Assembly: GCA_013349825.1 (NCBI GenBank)
Contig: DUYW01000001.1
Location: 1-57,863 of the forward strand
DNA length: 57,863 bases
Source: Gammaproteobacteria bacterium
GTDB lineage: Bacteria; Pseudomonadota; Gammaproteobacteria; GCF-002020875
Direction: 5' to 3'
This document shows, piece after piece, positions 7,042 through 15,682 of the stretch; the first letter of the stretch is position 1, and every line of letters starts with the position of its first letter. The notes beneath the pieces were generated by a model. It was not told where the DNA came from, searched no databases, and was given only the letters and a program-made list of their open reading frames with translations. Both the position numbers and the translations under genes were made by a program.

Positions 7042-8184
7042 CTAACTCTTTTCTGAACCACCCGAACCTGAACTATCCGAATCTACACCGCCATCCATCA
7101 TCTCAAGCTCCTCATCGAGCAACTTCTCTGATGCTTCATCAAGTGGGCCATAACGGTCTGAGAGAGGCGGTTCGTAGTGGTCAAGCCGTACATTGTCAGC
7201 AATTTTCTGTGCCTCTTTACGGGCGCGTTCTTCACGTTCCCGTGCCTCCTCAGCATCCTCTTCGGCCTCAATTTTATCCAGCTCTGCCTCCATCTCTTCC
7301 TCTGTGGGGCCAACGTCTACAGCACTCTTTTCCGCTGATGCAGGGGATGACTCTGAATCAGTATGGCTGCTCTTGTCCTGAGCGCTCTCTGACGCAGGGG
7401 CACTCTTCTCTATCTCAGGATCTGTCTCAGGGTCTGGATCATCCTCTTCCTCCTTGGACATAAAGAGAGGCGCAAAGAGAATCCCCGCCTCGAACAGTAG
7501 CCACATTGGAATGGCCAACAGTGTTTGTGAGATCATGTCAGGAGGCGTTAGCAACATACCCAACACAAAGGCTCCAACGATCACATAGGCGCGCTTCTCG
7601 CGCAGTTTATCCGGTGTTGTGGTTCCCATCCAGCACAGCAATATGGTCGCTATGGGTACCTCAAAAGCGATCCCAAAGGCAAAGAAGAGCTTCAACACAA
7701 AGTCCAGATAATCTTTCATATCCGGCATGACCTCGACACCCTCAGGCGCCGTGGTGGTGAGGAAAGCAAAAATCAGCGGGAAGACCACATAGTATGCGAA
7801 AGCCATTCCGATGTAGAAAAGAAGTGTACTGGAGACCGCCAACGGCATCACCAGCCTTCGCTCATGTTTGTAGAGTCCTGGCGCGACAAAACCCCATACC
7901 TGGTAGAGCACATAGGGGATTGCGATATAAAAAGAGAGAACCAGCGTCAGTTTAAACGGGGTCAGGAACGGAGAGATCACACCGGTTGCCACCATGCTCT
8001 GCCCTTCCGGCAGTAGCTCCATTAATGGAGTCGCAATATAGTGGTAGATATCATTGGCAAAGGCAAATAGCCCAAGAAAGAGAATCACAATAGCCAGCAC
8101 GATGCGCAGCAGTCGATCCCGCAACTCAATCAGATGGCTGACAAACGGTTGCTCAGCCCCGATACCACGTCCGGCATCACTCAT
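7042..8184 (-). CDS. tatC: Sec-independent translocase subunit TatC, long acidic tail
   Basis: Receptor subunit of the twin-arginine pathway, which binds RR signal peptides and exports folded proteins across the inner membrane. The first 245 or so residues have the six-helix TatC core: the N-terminal [14 protein letters not shown], conserved PLxxxLPEG and the cytoplasmic loops with FEVP. The remaining about 130 residues are an extension far beyond the usual 250-residue family size, almost all Glu, Asp, Ser and Lys/Arg, with a probable charged helix ([20 protein letters not shown]). It should lie in the cytosol. The start overlaps the tatB stop by four bases. Last gene of the his-hinT-tat run. 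Confidence 0.96.
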   Translation of the reverse strand: MSDAGRGIGAEQPFVSHLIELRDRLLRIVLAIVILFLGLFAFANDIYHYIATPLMELLPEGQSMVATGVISPFLTPFKLTLVLSFYIAIPYVLYQVWGFVAPGLYKHERRLVMPLAVSSTLLFYIGMAFAYYVVFPLIFAFLTTTAPEGVEVMPDMKDYLDFVLKLFFAFGIAFEVPIATILLCWMGTTTPDKLREKRAYVIVGAFVLGMLLTPPDMISQTLLAIPMWLLFEAGILFAPLFMSKEEEDDPDPETDPEIEKSAPASESAQDKSSHTDSESSPASAEKSAVDVGPTEEEMEAELDKIEAEEDAEEAREREERARKEAQKIADNVRLDHYEPPLSDRYGPLDEASEKLLDEELEMMDGGVDSDSSGSGGSEKS

Positions 8185-8552
8185 AAACGGTGCTCATTCT
8201 GCGCTTCTGTAGAGGTCCCGTGATCGCTGTCACTACTCTCGCTATTCTGAGGCAACGCATTGGTTGCACTCACTGCCTCTTCTGTTGCCTGATGAAACTC
8301 CTGCAGGTCAGCCTTTGTCTCTTCAAGGATCTCATGCATTCCCGCTGTTGCAGCATGCTTCTCCATCACTTTTTTCATCTCATCGGCTTTGAGTTCACGA
8401 TCAATATCTGCCTTGACCGAACCAATAAAACGGGAAATTTTTCCAAACCACTTACCTGCTGTTCTCGCAAGACCGGGCATACGCTCAGGTCCCACCACGA
8501 TCAGTGTAACCACACCGATAATAGCCAGTTCCCAGAATCCAATATCAAACAT
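8181..8552 (-). CDS. tatB: Sec-independent translocase subunit TatB
   Basis: Forms the TatBC receptor complex. The N-terminus [20 protein letters not shown] is the canonical TatB membrane helix, followed by the hinge [15 protein letters not shown] and a long amphipathic helix, then a loose Ser/Glu-rich tail. Total 123 residues. A TTG four codons upstream (8564) is open but would spoil the typical MFDIGF start, so the ATG at 8552 is used. It overlaps tatC by four bases and is separated from tatA by 92 bases that hold two hairpins. Confidence 0.95.
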   Translation of the reverse strand: MFDIGFWELAIIGVVTLIVVGPERMPGLARTAGKWFGKISRFIGSVKADIDRELKADEMKKVMEKHAATAGMHEILEETKADLQEFHQATEEAVSATNALPQNSESSDSDHGTSTEAQNEHRL

Positions 8553-8567
8553 AGAGAGATCCAATAG

Positions 8568-8584
8568 AGGGGCGAAGCGCCCCT
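8568..8584 (-). promoter_or_regulatory. 7-bp hairpin upstream of tatB
   Basis: A perfect AGGGGCG/CGCCCCT stem with a 3-base loop, 15 bases before the tatB start. It has no T run, so it is more likely an mRNA-stability or translation-control hairpin than a terminator. Confidence 0.45.
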
Positions 8585-8621
8585 AGTCAAGAGTTTAAGA
8601 GTTAAGATTGTGTGGAGTGGT

Positions 8622-8637
8622 GGGTGCCGCAGCACCC
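8622..8637 (-). promoter_or_regulatory. hairpin directly after tatA
   Basis: GGGTGC/GCACCC stem with a 4-base loop seven bases after the tatA stop. Together with the hairpin at 8568-8584 it could protect tatA mRNA and keep TatA in excess over TatB and TatC. Confidence 0.45.
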
Positions 8638-8644
8638 CTCACCA

Positions 8645-8884
8645 TTAAACTTTCTCTTTCTCTTCGACCTTTTCACCTTCAACCACATTCTCTTCAGCCT
8701 GGTTGAGTTGAGGGGCCTCAGCAGTCTTTTCAGCACTGCCTCCATCTTTGACAGCCGATTTAAAACTCTTGATTGCACCACCAAGATCGCCACCTACATT
8801 TTTCAGCTTTTTGGTTCCAAAAATAAGGATTACCAAAACCAAAATGATCAGCAACTGCCAGATTCCAATACCTCCAACGCCCAT
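8645..8884 (-). CDS. tatA: Sec-independent translocase subunit TatA
   Basis: Pore-forming subunit of the Tat system, 79 residues. It shows the family order: a single N-terminal membrane helix ([14 protein letters not shown]), the FGTKKL hinge, an amphipathic helix with [15 protein letters not shown], and an acidic tail ([16 protein letters not shown]). The distinct [14 protein letters not shown] separates it from TatB. It lies 68 bases after hinT and 92 before tatB. Confidence 0.96.
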   Translation of the reverse strand: MGVGGIGIWQLLIILVLVILIFGTKKLKNVGGDLGGAIKSFKSAVKDGGSAEKTAEAPQLNQAEENVVEGEKVEEKEKV

Positions 8885-8952
8885 TGTAACAACTCCCTTC
8901 TTTATTATGATGTGGTCGGCACGACGTAACCGAGCCGGTGATTATAATGTCT

Positions 8953-9291
8953 TTATCCAAATCCGGGGAGACTTTTCCCTCCCAGTAGATGAATGTGCAG
9001 ATGGAAGACCACCTGACCTCCACCCGGACCAGTATTGATGATGGTCCGAAACCCCGTTTCCAACCCCTGTTGCTCTGCAATTTCCGGTAATTTACGCATC
9101 ATTCGCGCAACCACACCGTCATCGCTCTGAGTCAATGTGGCCAAACTCTCGGTGTGTTGTTTGGGGATCATCAACAGATGAACCTCTGCTTTAGGGTAGA
9201 GGTCCTTAAACACCAAGACCTCATCATCCTCATACACCACATCTGCAGGCACATCGCCCTCTACCATTTTACAAAACAGACAGTCACTCAT
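8953..9291 (-). CDS. hinT: HIT-family purine nucleoside phosphoramidase
   Basis: HinT-type hydrolase of AMP-linked phosphoramidates, about 112 residues as usual. Marks are the N-terminal CLFCKMVEGDVPADVVYEDD with a possible zinc-binding CxxC, KAEVHLLMIPKQH, and the histidine triad VFHLHIHLLGG near residues 97-103, where the central His is the nucleophile. It lies between hisE and tatA in the same direction, an order conserved in many gammaproteobacteria. The 99-base spacer before it (9292-9390) shows no clear terminator, so it may share the his transcript. Confidence 0.96.
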   Translation of the reverse strand: MSDCLFCKMVEGDVPADVVYEDDEVLVFKDLYPKAEVHLLMIPKQHTESLATLTQSDDGVVARMMRKLPEIAEQQGLETGFRTIINTGPGGGQVVFHLHIHLLGGKSLPGFG

Positions 9292-9390
9292 GTTCTACTC
9301 CAAACCAGTACTCTGGCAAGCTAGGATTAACGATAGTCAGAGAAGCCCATGAGCTTGTCCGAAAAAAGAGAGCCCACTGCGGGAAAGCTC

Positions 9391-9705
9391 CTAACCACGC
9401 GAGGCCTTCTCTTCATGCCCTGAAAGACCGAAGCGGCGCTCCAGCTCTTCCAGAACCTGATCATGCCCAATCTCTTGTTGCGAGAGCAGCACCATACAGT
9501 GAAACCAGAGATCGGCCATCTCATAAATCACCTGCTCCCGCTCCCCCCCCTTGGCGGCAATCACCGTCTCCGTCGCCTCCTCTCCAATCTTCTTCAGAAT
9601 GGTATCTAACCCTTTCTGATAGAGATGGGATACGTAAGAACTCTCCGGTTCGGCCTGCTTCCTCTGCTCCAGCACTTCTGCCAGCGCATTCAATACTTCA
9701 CTCAC
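9391..9705 (-). CDS. hisE: phosphoribosyl-ATP pyrophosphatase
   Basis: Second step of histidine synthesis, hydrolysing PR-ATP to PR-AMP. The 104 residues show the all-alpha MazG-like fold with the metal-binding [14 protein letters not shown] and the later [14 protein letters not shown]. It starts with GTG at 9705, preceded by GGAGAG, and overlaps the end of the SYLF gene by eight bases. HisE is separate here rather than fused to HisI, and one unrelated gene splits the pair. Confidence 0.96.
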   Translation of the reverse strand: MSEVLNALAEVLEQRKQAEPESSYVSHLYQKGLDTILKKIGEEATETVIAAKGGEREQVIYEMADLWFHCMVLLSQQEIGHDQVLEELERRFGLSGHEEKASRG

Positions 9706-10423
9706 CTGTCTCTCCCACTTTCTGGCTTTCTGTTTTCTGATTGAGTAGCTCTTTCAAACGACGTAGACCACTGGAACGATTCTTGACAGGTCGCTTGATA
9801 ATCTCCTCCGTAGTGATGCCAGGCTGATCATAAAAGGCGCTATTCGCCTCTTCATCAATGGTTAATGCAGAACCATCCAACGCTACGCCCACAAATAACC
9901 CACGGCTACGGGACCAGGAGTAGATCTCACTATCCAGTGAGGTATCTGTCGCTAACGTCGCATCCCGACCCACAGGACCCGCACTGATTGCCGCATCCAC
10001 ACCTAAAGTCAGTTTTCCATCCAACAGACTGTCGATGCTGTAGGGGCGCTTGAAGGAGAGAATCAAATCACTGGACTGTGCCCCGATCTGATACCCCACA
10101 CTGGCGCCACTCATAGAGACAAAGACAGGATCATTCCACCCTTCTCCCTGCCGAAACAGCATAATACCGCTACCATGGCTTAACCCCACACCCCAGCCGA
10201 CACTGAGCATACCCGGCAAAATCACCACACCATCCCCCTGCTGTAGCAGAGAGGCTGGAATAGAATCTTCATCAGGTTCATTCAGAATATCTTCCAGTAC
10301 CTGAACGGCTGACCAGATGGTTGCGGTCTCTTGTCCACCGGCAATCCCCTCCAGAGGAAGCAACATCGACAGCAGTAGAACCAGCGTCGTGATGAGTGGC
10401 GATTTCCGCAAGGCCAGTCTCAT
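9698..10423 (-). CDS. exported SYLF/Ysc84-domain protein inside the his operon
   Basis: A 241-residue protein with a signal peptide (residues 7-28, [20 protein letters not shown]) and a SYLF domain, recognised from [48 protein letters not shown] and the end pattern [17 protein letters not shown] with the following NSAFY. SYLF proteins bind lipids or phosphoinositides in eukaryotes. In bacteria they are mostly periplasmic or lipoprotein of unknown role. It overlaps hisI by four bases and hisE by eight, so it is co-translated with histidine genes although nothing suggests a part in that pathway. The C-terminus is basic and polar. Confidence 0.85.
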   Translation of the reverse strand: MRLALRKSPLITTLVLLLSMLLPLEGIAGGQETATIWSAVQVLEDILNEPDEDSIPASLLQQGDGVVILPGMLSVGWGVGLSHGSGIMLFRQGEGWNDPVFVSMSGASVGYQIGAQSSDLILSFKRPYSIDSLLDGKLTLGVDAAISAGPVGRDATLATDTSLDSEIYSWSRSRGLFVGVALDGSALTIDEEANSAFYDQPGITTEEIIKRPVKNRSSGLRRLKELLNQKTESQKVGETGE

Positions 10424-10818
10424 TTTTTATACATCTCAGCCGGATCTTTCAGTACTGGTGCCGTAGTCTCCCACTGCTGCTCGCTATTCAATTGACGATA
10501 AAAACAGCTATGACGTCCAGTATGACATGCGACCCCGCCCCGTTGCTCTACCGTTAGCAGCACCACATCTTCATCACAGTCTACGCGGATCGACCGGACC
10601 ACTTGCTGATTTCCAGACTCCTCCCCTTTGTGCCAGAGCCGTTTGCGTGAACGTGACCAGTAAACGGCGTGACCACTCTCTTGAGTGAGTTGTAGCGCCT
10701 CTCGATTCATCCAGGCAAACATCAGGATATCTCCACTCTCTGCCTCTTGTGCAATCACCGGTACCAGGCCATTACCATCCCAGCGCACCTCACCCAGCCA
10801 CAGCTGTTCACCACTCAT
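10420..10818 (-). CDS. hisI: phosphoribosyl-AMP cyclohydrolase
   Basis: Third step of histidine synthesis, opening the adenine ring of PR-AMP; a zinc enzyme. The 132 residues hold the motif run [45 protein letters not shown] and the zinc cysteines in [11 protein letters not shown]. It overlaps both hisF (upstream) and the SYLF gene (downstream) by four bases. Not fused to HisE. Confidence 0.97.
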   Translation of the reverse strand: MSGEQLWLGEVRWDGNGLVPVIAQEAESGDILMFAWMNREALQLTQESGHAVYWSRSRKRLWHKGEESGNQQVVRSIRVDCDEDVVLLTVEQRGGVACHTGRHSCFYRQLNSEQQWETTAPVLKDPAEMYKK

Positions 10819-11588
10819 AAACGAACCTCGATCCCCTGTTGGGCCATAAAGGCCTTGGCCTCACCCACGGTATACTCTGCAAAATGGAAGATACTGGCGG
10901 CAAGCACTGCGTCAGCCCCCCCTTTGAGGACTCCATCCGCAAGATGTTGAAGGTTTCCAACACCACCCGAGGCGATCAACGGTACTGAAACCGCTTCACT
11001 CACCGCCTTGTTAAGCGGTAGATTAAACCCTTGCTTGGTACCATCACGATCCATGCTGGTCAGCAGAATCTCACCCGCACCGTACTCCACCATCTTCTGT
11101 GACCACTCTATAGCGTCAATTCCAGTCGCCTTGCGCCCGCCATGGGTGAAAATCTCCCATTTAAGTGGCTCTCCATCGGCAGAGACCCTTTTTGCATCCA
11201 CTGCAACCACAATGCACTGTGAACCAAAACGATTAGAGGCCTCTCTCACAAACTCGGGGTTAAACACAGCGGCTGTATTAATCGCCACTTTATCTGCACC
11301 CGCATTGAGCATACGCCGTACATCAGCTACCTCGCGGATCCCTCCTCCCACGGTAAGCGGGATAAAGACCTGACCTGCCACCTCCTCGACTACATGGACA
11401 ATGGTGTCGCGCCCTTCGTGGCTGGCCGTAATATCAAGAAAGGTGATCTCATCAGCCCCTTCCTCATCATAACGACGCGCCACCTCGACCGGATCACCCG
11501 CATCGCGGATATCGACAAACTGCACTCCTTTAACCACTCGCCCTTGATCTACATCCAGACAGGGAATAATACGTTTCGCAAGACTCAT
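10815..11588 (-). CDS. hisF: imidazole glycerol phosphate synthase, cyclase subunit
   Basis: Partner of HisH: uses ammonia from HisH to turn PRFAR into IGP and AICAR. The 257-residue (beta/alpha)8 barrel starts [16 protein letters not shown] (catalytic Asp near residue 11) and has VVAVDAKRV (second catalytic Asp near 130), phosphate loops VGGGIR and ASGGVGN. The AICAR by-product feeds PurH, encoded in this window. It is nine bases after hisA. Confidence 0.98.
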   Translation of the reverse strand: MSLAKRIIPCLDVDQGRVVKGVQFVDIRDAGDPVEVARRYDEEGADEITFLDITASHEGRDTIVHVVEEVAGQVFIPLTVGGGIREVADVRRMLNAGADKVAINTAAVFNPEFVREASNRFGSQCIVVAVDAKRVSADGEPLKWEIFTHGGRKATGIDAIEWSQKMVEYGAGEILLTSMDRDGTKQGFNLPLNKAVSEAVSVPLIASGGVGNLQHLADGVLKGGADAVLAASIFHFAEYTVGEAKAFMAQQGIEVRL

Positions 11589-11597
11589 TGTTTGATC

Positions 11598-12332
11598 CTA
11601 CTGTTGGTTATCGGAGTAGGACTGCGCTTCAGCAAAATCGAGAGTCCCCTCATAGATAGCACGCCCTGTAATCGCCCCCATAATGCCGTGGTCAGCTACG
11701 GCGCAGAGTCCCTCAATATCCCCCATGTTGGTGATACCACCCGAGGCAATAATGGGGATATTGACTGCATCAGCCAGATTGCGAGTGGCCTCTACGTTAA
11801 CACCCTGCATCATGCCATCACGACTGATGTCCGTGTAGACGATGGCTGAGACGCCATCCGCTTCAAACGATTTGGCCACATCGGTTGCATTCTGATTTGA
11901 GACCTCAGCCCAGCCCTTGATCGCTACCATGCCGTCTTTGGCATCGATTCCGACAATCACATGGCCCGCAAACTCTCTACAGAGTGCGCGGATAAAGTCC
12001 GGCTCTGTGATCGCCTTGGTGCCAATAATGACATACTGCACACCGGCATCAATATAGGTCTGTACGGTCTCACGGGTACGAATTCCACCACCAATCTGAA
12101 TCGGCAGGTCCGGATAAGCGGCTGCAATGGCGTGAACCACATCCGCATTCTTCGGTTCGCCATCAAAGGCTCCATTGAGATCAACCAGATGGAGACGCCG
12201 TGCACCCTGTTCTACCCACTGTGCTGCCATCGACACCGGGTCATCCGAAAAGACCGTTTCATCTTCCATAATGCCCTGACGAAGGCGAACACACTTCCCA
12301 TCTTTCAGATCAATGGCGGGGATAATTAACAT
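11598..12332 (-). CDS. hisA: phosphoribosylformimino-AICAR ribotide isomerase
   Basis: Amadori isomerase making PRFAR, a (beta/alpha)8 barrel homologous to HisF. It starts [20 protein letters not shown] (catalytic Asp at residue 8) and has the phosphate motifs [12 protein letters not shown] and [12 protein letters not shown], with [10 protein letters not shown] carrying the second catalytic Asp. A TTG at 12350 would add six residues. The ATG at 12332 gives 244 residues, the usual length, with a GAGAA site upstream. It is 63 bases after hisH. Confidence 0.97.
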   Translation of the reverse strand: MLIIPAIDLKDGKCVRLRQGIMEDETVFSDDPVSMAAQWVEQGARRLHLVDLNGAFDGEPKNADVVHAIAAAYPDLPIQIGGGIRTRETVQTYIDAGVQYVIIGTKAITEPDFIRALCREFAGHVIVGIDAKDGMVAIKGWAEVSNQNATDVAKSFEADGVSAIVYTDISRDGMMQGVNVEATRNLADAVNIPIIASGGITNMGDIEGLCAVADHGIMGAITGRAIYEGTLDFAEAQSYSDNQQ

Positions 12333-12342
12333 AGATAGGTTC

Positions 12343-12376
12343 TCACGCAAAAACGCCGAGGCGCAAAAAGTTAAAG
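12343..12376. repeat. CTCACGCAAA-type intergenic motif between hisH and hisA
   Basis: The spacer reads CTCACGCAAAAACGCCGAGG then CGCAAAAAG, with a CGCCGAGGCG core. It resembles the loosely conserved CTCACGCAAAGnCGCAAAG intergenic sequences seen in many bacterial genomes. Function is unknown, and only this copy was noticed. Confidence 0.35.
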
Positions 12377-12395
12377 AGAGACCAATGGAACATGG

Positions 12396-13043
12396 TTACT
12401 TACCATTCCACTGGGTAAAATTTTGCAGCAGCTGTAACCCTGCATGTTGACTTTTCTCTGGGTGAAACTGAGTGGCAAAGATGTTGTCGCGCTGCAGCGC
12501 ACAGGCAAACTCAAAACCGTAACAGCTGGTTGCTGCGACTTCGTCATCACTATCAGGAACCACGTAGTAGCTATGGACAAAATAGAAGCGGCTCTGATCT
12601 TCAATTTGAGACCACATTGGGTGGTCGGACTGCTTTACCTGATTCCAACCCATATGAGGGATCTTTAACCGCGCCTGAGTCTCACTCTCCGGATCAATCA
12701 GTGGCTTTGGAAACCGCTTTACCTCCCCCGGTAAAATCGATAACCCCTCTGTTCCCTCATTCTCTTCACTGTAGTCAAGCAGCAGTTGCATTCCCAGACA
12801 GACCCCCAAAAAAGGGCGATCAAGCGCTACTTCTTTAATGATCTCAACCAGAGATCGATTCCGCAGTTCCAGCATACAGTCACGCATCGCCCCCACACCG
12901 GGAAAGACAATCCGCTCCGCACTACGAATCACCGACACATCATCGGTCACCACAACATTGAGATCCGGGGCAACATGTTCCAGCGCCTTGGAGACAGAGC
13001 GCAGGTTTCCCATGCCATAATCAATCACCGCAATGGTCGACAT
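12396..13043 (-). CDS. hisH: imidazole glycerol phosphate synthase, glutaminase subunit
   Basis: Class I glutamine amidotransferase that supplies ammonia to HisF. The 215 residues show the oxyanion region YGMGNLRSVSKAL, VFPGVGAMRDCM, the nucleophile elbow FLGVCLGMQLLLD (catalytic Cys near residue 82) and the His-Glu pair in FATQFHPEKSQ. The start overlaps the hisB stop by one base (TGATG), so translation is coupled. Confidence 0.98.
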   Translation of the reverse strand: MSTIAVIDYGMGNLRSVSKALEHVAPDLNVVVTDDVSVIRSAERIVFPGVGAMRDCMLELRNRSLVEIIKEVALDRPFLGVCLGMQLLLDYSEENEGTEGLSILPGEVKRFPKPLIDPESETQARLKIPHMGWNQVKQSDHPMWSQIEDQSRFYFVHSYYVVPDSDDEVAATSCYGFEFACALQRDNIFATQFHPEKSQHAGLQLLQNFTQWNGK

Positions 13044-13636
13044 CAGAGTGCGCCCTTGGTGGTGGGTAGTTGACTACCCATCCGCTGATCCGCCGTCAGT
13101 GCCATACGCAAGGCACGTCCAAAAGCCTTGAAAATGGTCTCAGCAATATGGTGACTGTTTCTCCCACGAAGGGCATCAATATGGAGCGTCGCCCCAACAT
13201 GGTTGGTAAACCCCTGGAAAAACTCAAAGAAGAGTTCTGTCTCAAAATTCCCTATGGTTCCCGCAGGAAAGTCCACATGGAACTCAAGACCAGGGCGACC
13301 GGAAAAGTCGATAACAACCCGTGACAATGCTTCATCCAGTGGCACATAGGCATGGCCATAACGCGCAATACCACGCTTATCCGATAGTGCCTGCGCAACT
13401 GCCTGACCTATAGCGATACCGATATCTTCAACCGTGTGGTGCCCATCAATATGGAGGTCACCTTTAGCAGAAACCTTAAGATCAATCAGCCCATGACGCG
13501 CCACCTGATCCAGCATATGTTCCAGAAACGGTACACCGGTATTGAGATCAGAAGATCCATTGCCATCCAGATCTACCGAGACCTGAATCTGAGTCTCCAA
13601 AGTATTTCGCTCAATGGTTGCGGTACGATTTGTCAT
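13043..13636 (-). CDS. hisB: imidazoleglycerol-phosphate dehydratase
   Basis: Dehydrates IGP to imidazole acetol phosphate; a manganese enzyme. The 197 residues correspond to the stand-alone dehydratase, without the HisN-type phosphatase domain fused in enterics. Metal-binding motifs are [25 protein letters not shown] and [15 protein letters not shown]. It is the first gene of the run to tatC. The upstream 312-base gap is shared with divergent fnr. hisG, hisD and hisC are not in the window. Confidence 0.97.
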   Translation of the reverse strand: MTNRTATIERNTLETQIQVSVDLDGNGSSDLNTGVPFLEHMLDQVARHGLIDLKVSAKGDLHIDGHHTVEDIGIAIGQAVAQALSDKRGIARYGHAYVPLDEALSRVVIDFSGRPGLEFHVDFPAGTIGNFETELFFEFFQGFTNHVGATLHIDALRGRNSHHIAETIFKAFGRALRMALTADQRMGSQLPTTKGAL

Positions 13637-13705
13637 CAGCAGCTCGATTTCTCTTCTAAATAATTACGGTTTTCAATTGGTAGAATACCTTGTTACGGCT
13701 CCAGT

Positions 13706-13734
13706 TTGAATACTTGAGTAGTCAATGCTATAAA
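13706..13734 (+). promoter_or_regulatory. fnr promoter
   Basis: TTGAAT (13706-13711), a 17-base spacer, and TATAAA (13729-13734) preceded by TGC, an extended -10. The predicted transcription start is near 13741, at the FNR-like box. Confidence 0.6.
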
Positions 13735-13736
13735 AA

Positions 13737-13750
13737 TTGATTAAGATCAG
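13737..13750. promoter_or_regulatory. FNR-like binding site
   Basis: TTGAT-TAAG-ATCAG, one base off the symmetric consensus TTGAT-N4-ATCAA. Its centre falls at about +2 of the predicted fnr start, a position that would repress. Confidence 0.6.
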
Positions 13751-13948
13751 TAGCAGGAGAGGGTTCAAACCATATTTAGGGCATCCCTAATAGATAGTAT
13801 TTTTCTTATGAGATTCAGACTACAGTGCTCAAGGCAGCGCCGTGTAGAAACAAATATATAAAGTTTTGAGTCTGGAGCTAATGCCAAATCATTGAGAGAA
13901 GTACACTATTTTAGAGACGCTCTTTAAAGGAAAAAACAGGTTGTTTCA

Positions 13949-14644
13949 ATGACACAACAAAAACTGACAGCAGTAGACTGCCCACAATGTGAACTGAGCG
14001 ATGTATGCCGCCACCATGGTGAGGATGTGGCAAGCGCGACATTGGGAGAACAGACCCCGAAAAATAGTCTTCCCAAAGGGGAGTTTGTCTGCATTGAGGG
14101 GGAACCCTTTGAAAATCTTTACGCCATTCACCAAGGGGCTTTCAAAAGCGTTGTTTCGCTCTCTTCTGATGAAAATCGAGTAACCGGATTTTATTTCGCT
14201 GGTGAAATTATTGGATCAGAGGCAGTCTGTGCCAATGAATATGGGCGTTCTGTTGTTGCGCTACAAGACAGTGAAGTCTGCATCATCGAAAAAAGTGCCT
14301 TTTCAATCGATGGCGACGATCAGCAGGTGATCCGTCAGGGTTTGCTGGTTGCCATGAGCCATCAGGTGAGAAATGAGCAGTGGACAGGACTAATGGCAGC
14401 TCACCGTGCAGAATCTCGCGTTGCCCTATTTCTCTTTATGGTCTCTAAGCGACTTGAGTTTCATGGCTTTCCCACCAATGAATTTAGACTACCCATGTCC
14501 AGAGAGGATATTGCCAGTTATCTCGGCCTTGCTGTTGAGACTGTTAGCCGCTCCTTTCAAAAACTGAAAAATGCGGGGCTGATTCAGGTCAGTGGCCGCA
14601 ATGTAACCTTGGTAAGCCGATCGGCTCTGCAAGATTTTGAGTAG
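13949..14644 (+). CDS. fnr: FNR-type oxygen-sensing transcription regulator
   Basis: CRP/FNR-family regulator that senses oxygen through a [4Fe-4S] cluster. The 231 residues hold the N-terminal cysteine group CPQCELSDVC (Cys11, 14, 20) and a fourth ligand at Cys111 (SEVCIIEKS). Cys48 and Cys94 are additional. A cyclic-nucleotide-type beta-roll is followed by a long dimer helix and the winged HTH MSREDIASYLGLAVETVSRS, whose recognition residues E-xx-SR match E. coli FNR, so TTGAT-N4-ATCAA is the expected target. Such a site overlaps its own promoter. nnrS, often controlled by FNR-family proteins, lies elsewhere in the window. Confidence 0.94.
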   Translation: MTQQKLTAVDCPQCELSDVCRHHGEDVASATLGEQTPKNSLPKGEFVCIEGEPFENLYAIHQGAFKSVVSLSSDENRVTGFYFAGEIIGSEAVCANEYGRSVVALQDSEVCIIEKSAFSIDGDDQQVIRQGLLVAMSHQVRNEQWTGLMAAHRAESRVALFLFMVSKRLEFHGFPTNEFRLPMSREDIASYLGLAVETVSRSFQKLKNAGLIQVSGRNVTLVSRSALQDFE

Positions 14645-14690
14645 TTGCCCTCAGCTATTTTTCCTTTAGGTCTAACTACAGCTTTGACGA

Positions 14691-15128
14691 TCAGACCTGC
14701 AATATAAAGGTTGCCGGCCCTTCGTTCACCAGAGAGACCCGCATATCCGCACCAAACTCACCCTGCCCAACCTCGGCATGTGCGGTGTGGGCATGTGCTA
14801 CCAATAAATTATAGAGCCGCTCCCCCTCTGCAGGAGATGCTGCTGTAGAAAATCCGGGGCGTAACCCCTTTCGGGTATCGGCTGCCAGGGTAAATTGTGG
14901 CACCAGCAGCAGCCCCCCCTCAATCTGCTTCAAAGAGTGGTTCATCTGCCCACCCTCATCCTCAAAGACCCGATAATTCAAAATTTTGTGCAGGAGTTTA
15001 TCAACGCTGGAATCTATATCTTGTGGCTCAATACCCACCAACACCAACAGTCCTGCACCAATCTTTCCTATCCCCTTGCCCGCTACAGAGACCTCAGCTT
15101 GTGAGACACGTTGCAGTAAGCCGATCAC
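14691..15128 (-). CDS. dtd: D-aminoacyl-tRNA deacylase
   Basis: Removes D-amino acids (and glycine from tRNA-Ala) mischarged on tRNA. The 145 residues match the family length. The two motifs that build the active site across the dimer are present: VPQFTLAADTRKG (SQFTL-type, with P in place of S) and NEGPATFILQ (NxGPxT-type). The N-terminus MIGLLQRVSQAEVSV is typical. The start overlaps the stop of the methionine-rich gene by four bases. The gene faces fnr. Confidence 0.95.
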   Translation of the reverse strand: MIGLLQRVSQAEVSVAGKGIGKIGAGLLVLVGIEPQDIDSSVDKLLHKILNYRVFEDEGGQMNHSLKQIEGGLLLVPQFTLAADTRKGLRPGFSTAASPAEGERLYNLLVAHAHTAHAEVGQGEFGADMRVSLVNEGPATFILQV

Positions 15129-15673
15129 CGGGCAAATGGAAACATCAACTTCTCCGGCTCGGTAAACAGATTAATATCATACGCCATGCGCCCCATATTC
15201 TGGTCCATCCTCGCCATCGCACCACTCATCATGTTGATGTCCTGACTCATACCGGTGATAGAACTGGACATATCACCAATATTGACGGTCATTCCATCAA
15301 TACGTCCCGCCATGGTCGCGATATTGAGGTTTAACTGATGCATATCCTGACTCATTCCCCCCATATTGGCAGACATCGACTGCATCCCAATACGAACTTT
15401 TCTGAAATCCTCAGACATCACCGCCTGCCCCTGCTCCATGCTCACGGCCATTGTGGACATCCGGGTACGCATATCCCGCATATCCTGAGACATGCTGGTG
15501 ACATCCTTACCCATCTGTACTACAGCGCTGGTCATCTGGTGCATGTTGACCCCCATGCTGAACATGAAGAGCCCCATTCCTCCACCAGCCACTATGGCTG
15601 CTAACAGAAGTGGTTTGCTTACACTACTCTTCTCCGGAGAAGTACCGGAGGATTCTGATTTAATTGGATCCAT
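15125..15673 (-). CDS. methionine-rich, single-pass coiled-coil membrane protein
   Basis: A 182-residue protein of unknown function. After a polar N-terminus of about 20 residues comes one membrane helix (LLLAAIVAGGGMGLFMFSMG, about 21-42), then a helix-prone segment of about 130 residues rich in Met, Ser, Asp, Gln and Gly with recurring SQDM and GM/NM units (MSQDMRDMRTRMSTM, MGGMSQDMH, ITGMSQDINMMSG). About 30 residues are methionine. The regular spacing suggests a long coiled coil. Met side chains could also bind copper(I) or take up oxidants. It is nine bases after a rhodanese gene and overlaps dtd. No family was recognised with confidence. Confidence 0.75.
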   Translation of the reverse strand: MDPIKSESSGTSPEKSSVSKPLLLAAIVAGGGMGLFMFSMGVNMHQMTSAVVQMGKDVTSMSQDMRDMRTRMSTMAVSMEQGQAVMSEDFRKVRIGMQSMSANMGGMSQDMHQLNLNIATMAGRIDGMTVNIGDMSSSITGMSQDINMMSGAMARMDQNMGRMAYDINLFTEPEKLMFPFAR

Positions 15674-15682
15674 GATGCTATT

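Larger units (their letters stand above)
13637..13948. other. divergent hisB-fnr control region
   Basis: 312 bases without a gene. From left to right it contains: a plus-strand promoter (13706-13734) with a TTGA-GTAG-TCAA inverted repeat in its spacer, an FNR-like site (13737-13750) across the expected start, and a TTAGGG/CCCTAA hairpin at 13776-13790. The fnr leader would be about 200 bases long. No clear promoter for hisB was identified. Confidence 0.5.

Noticed and set aside
14662-14700. AGGTCT/AGACCT inverted repeat between fnr and dtd as a terminator
   Set aside because: The loop is about 19 bases and no T run follows.
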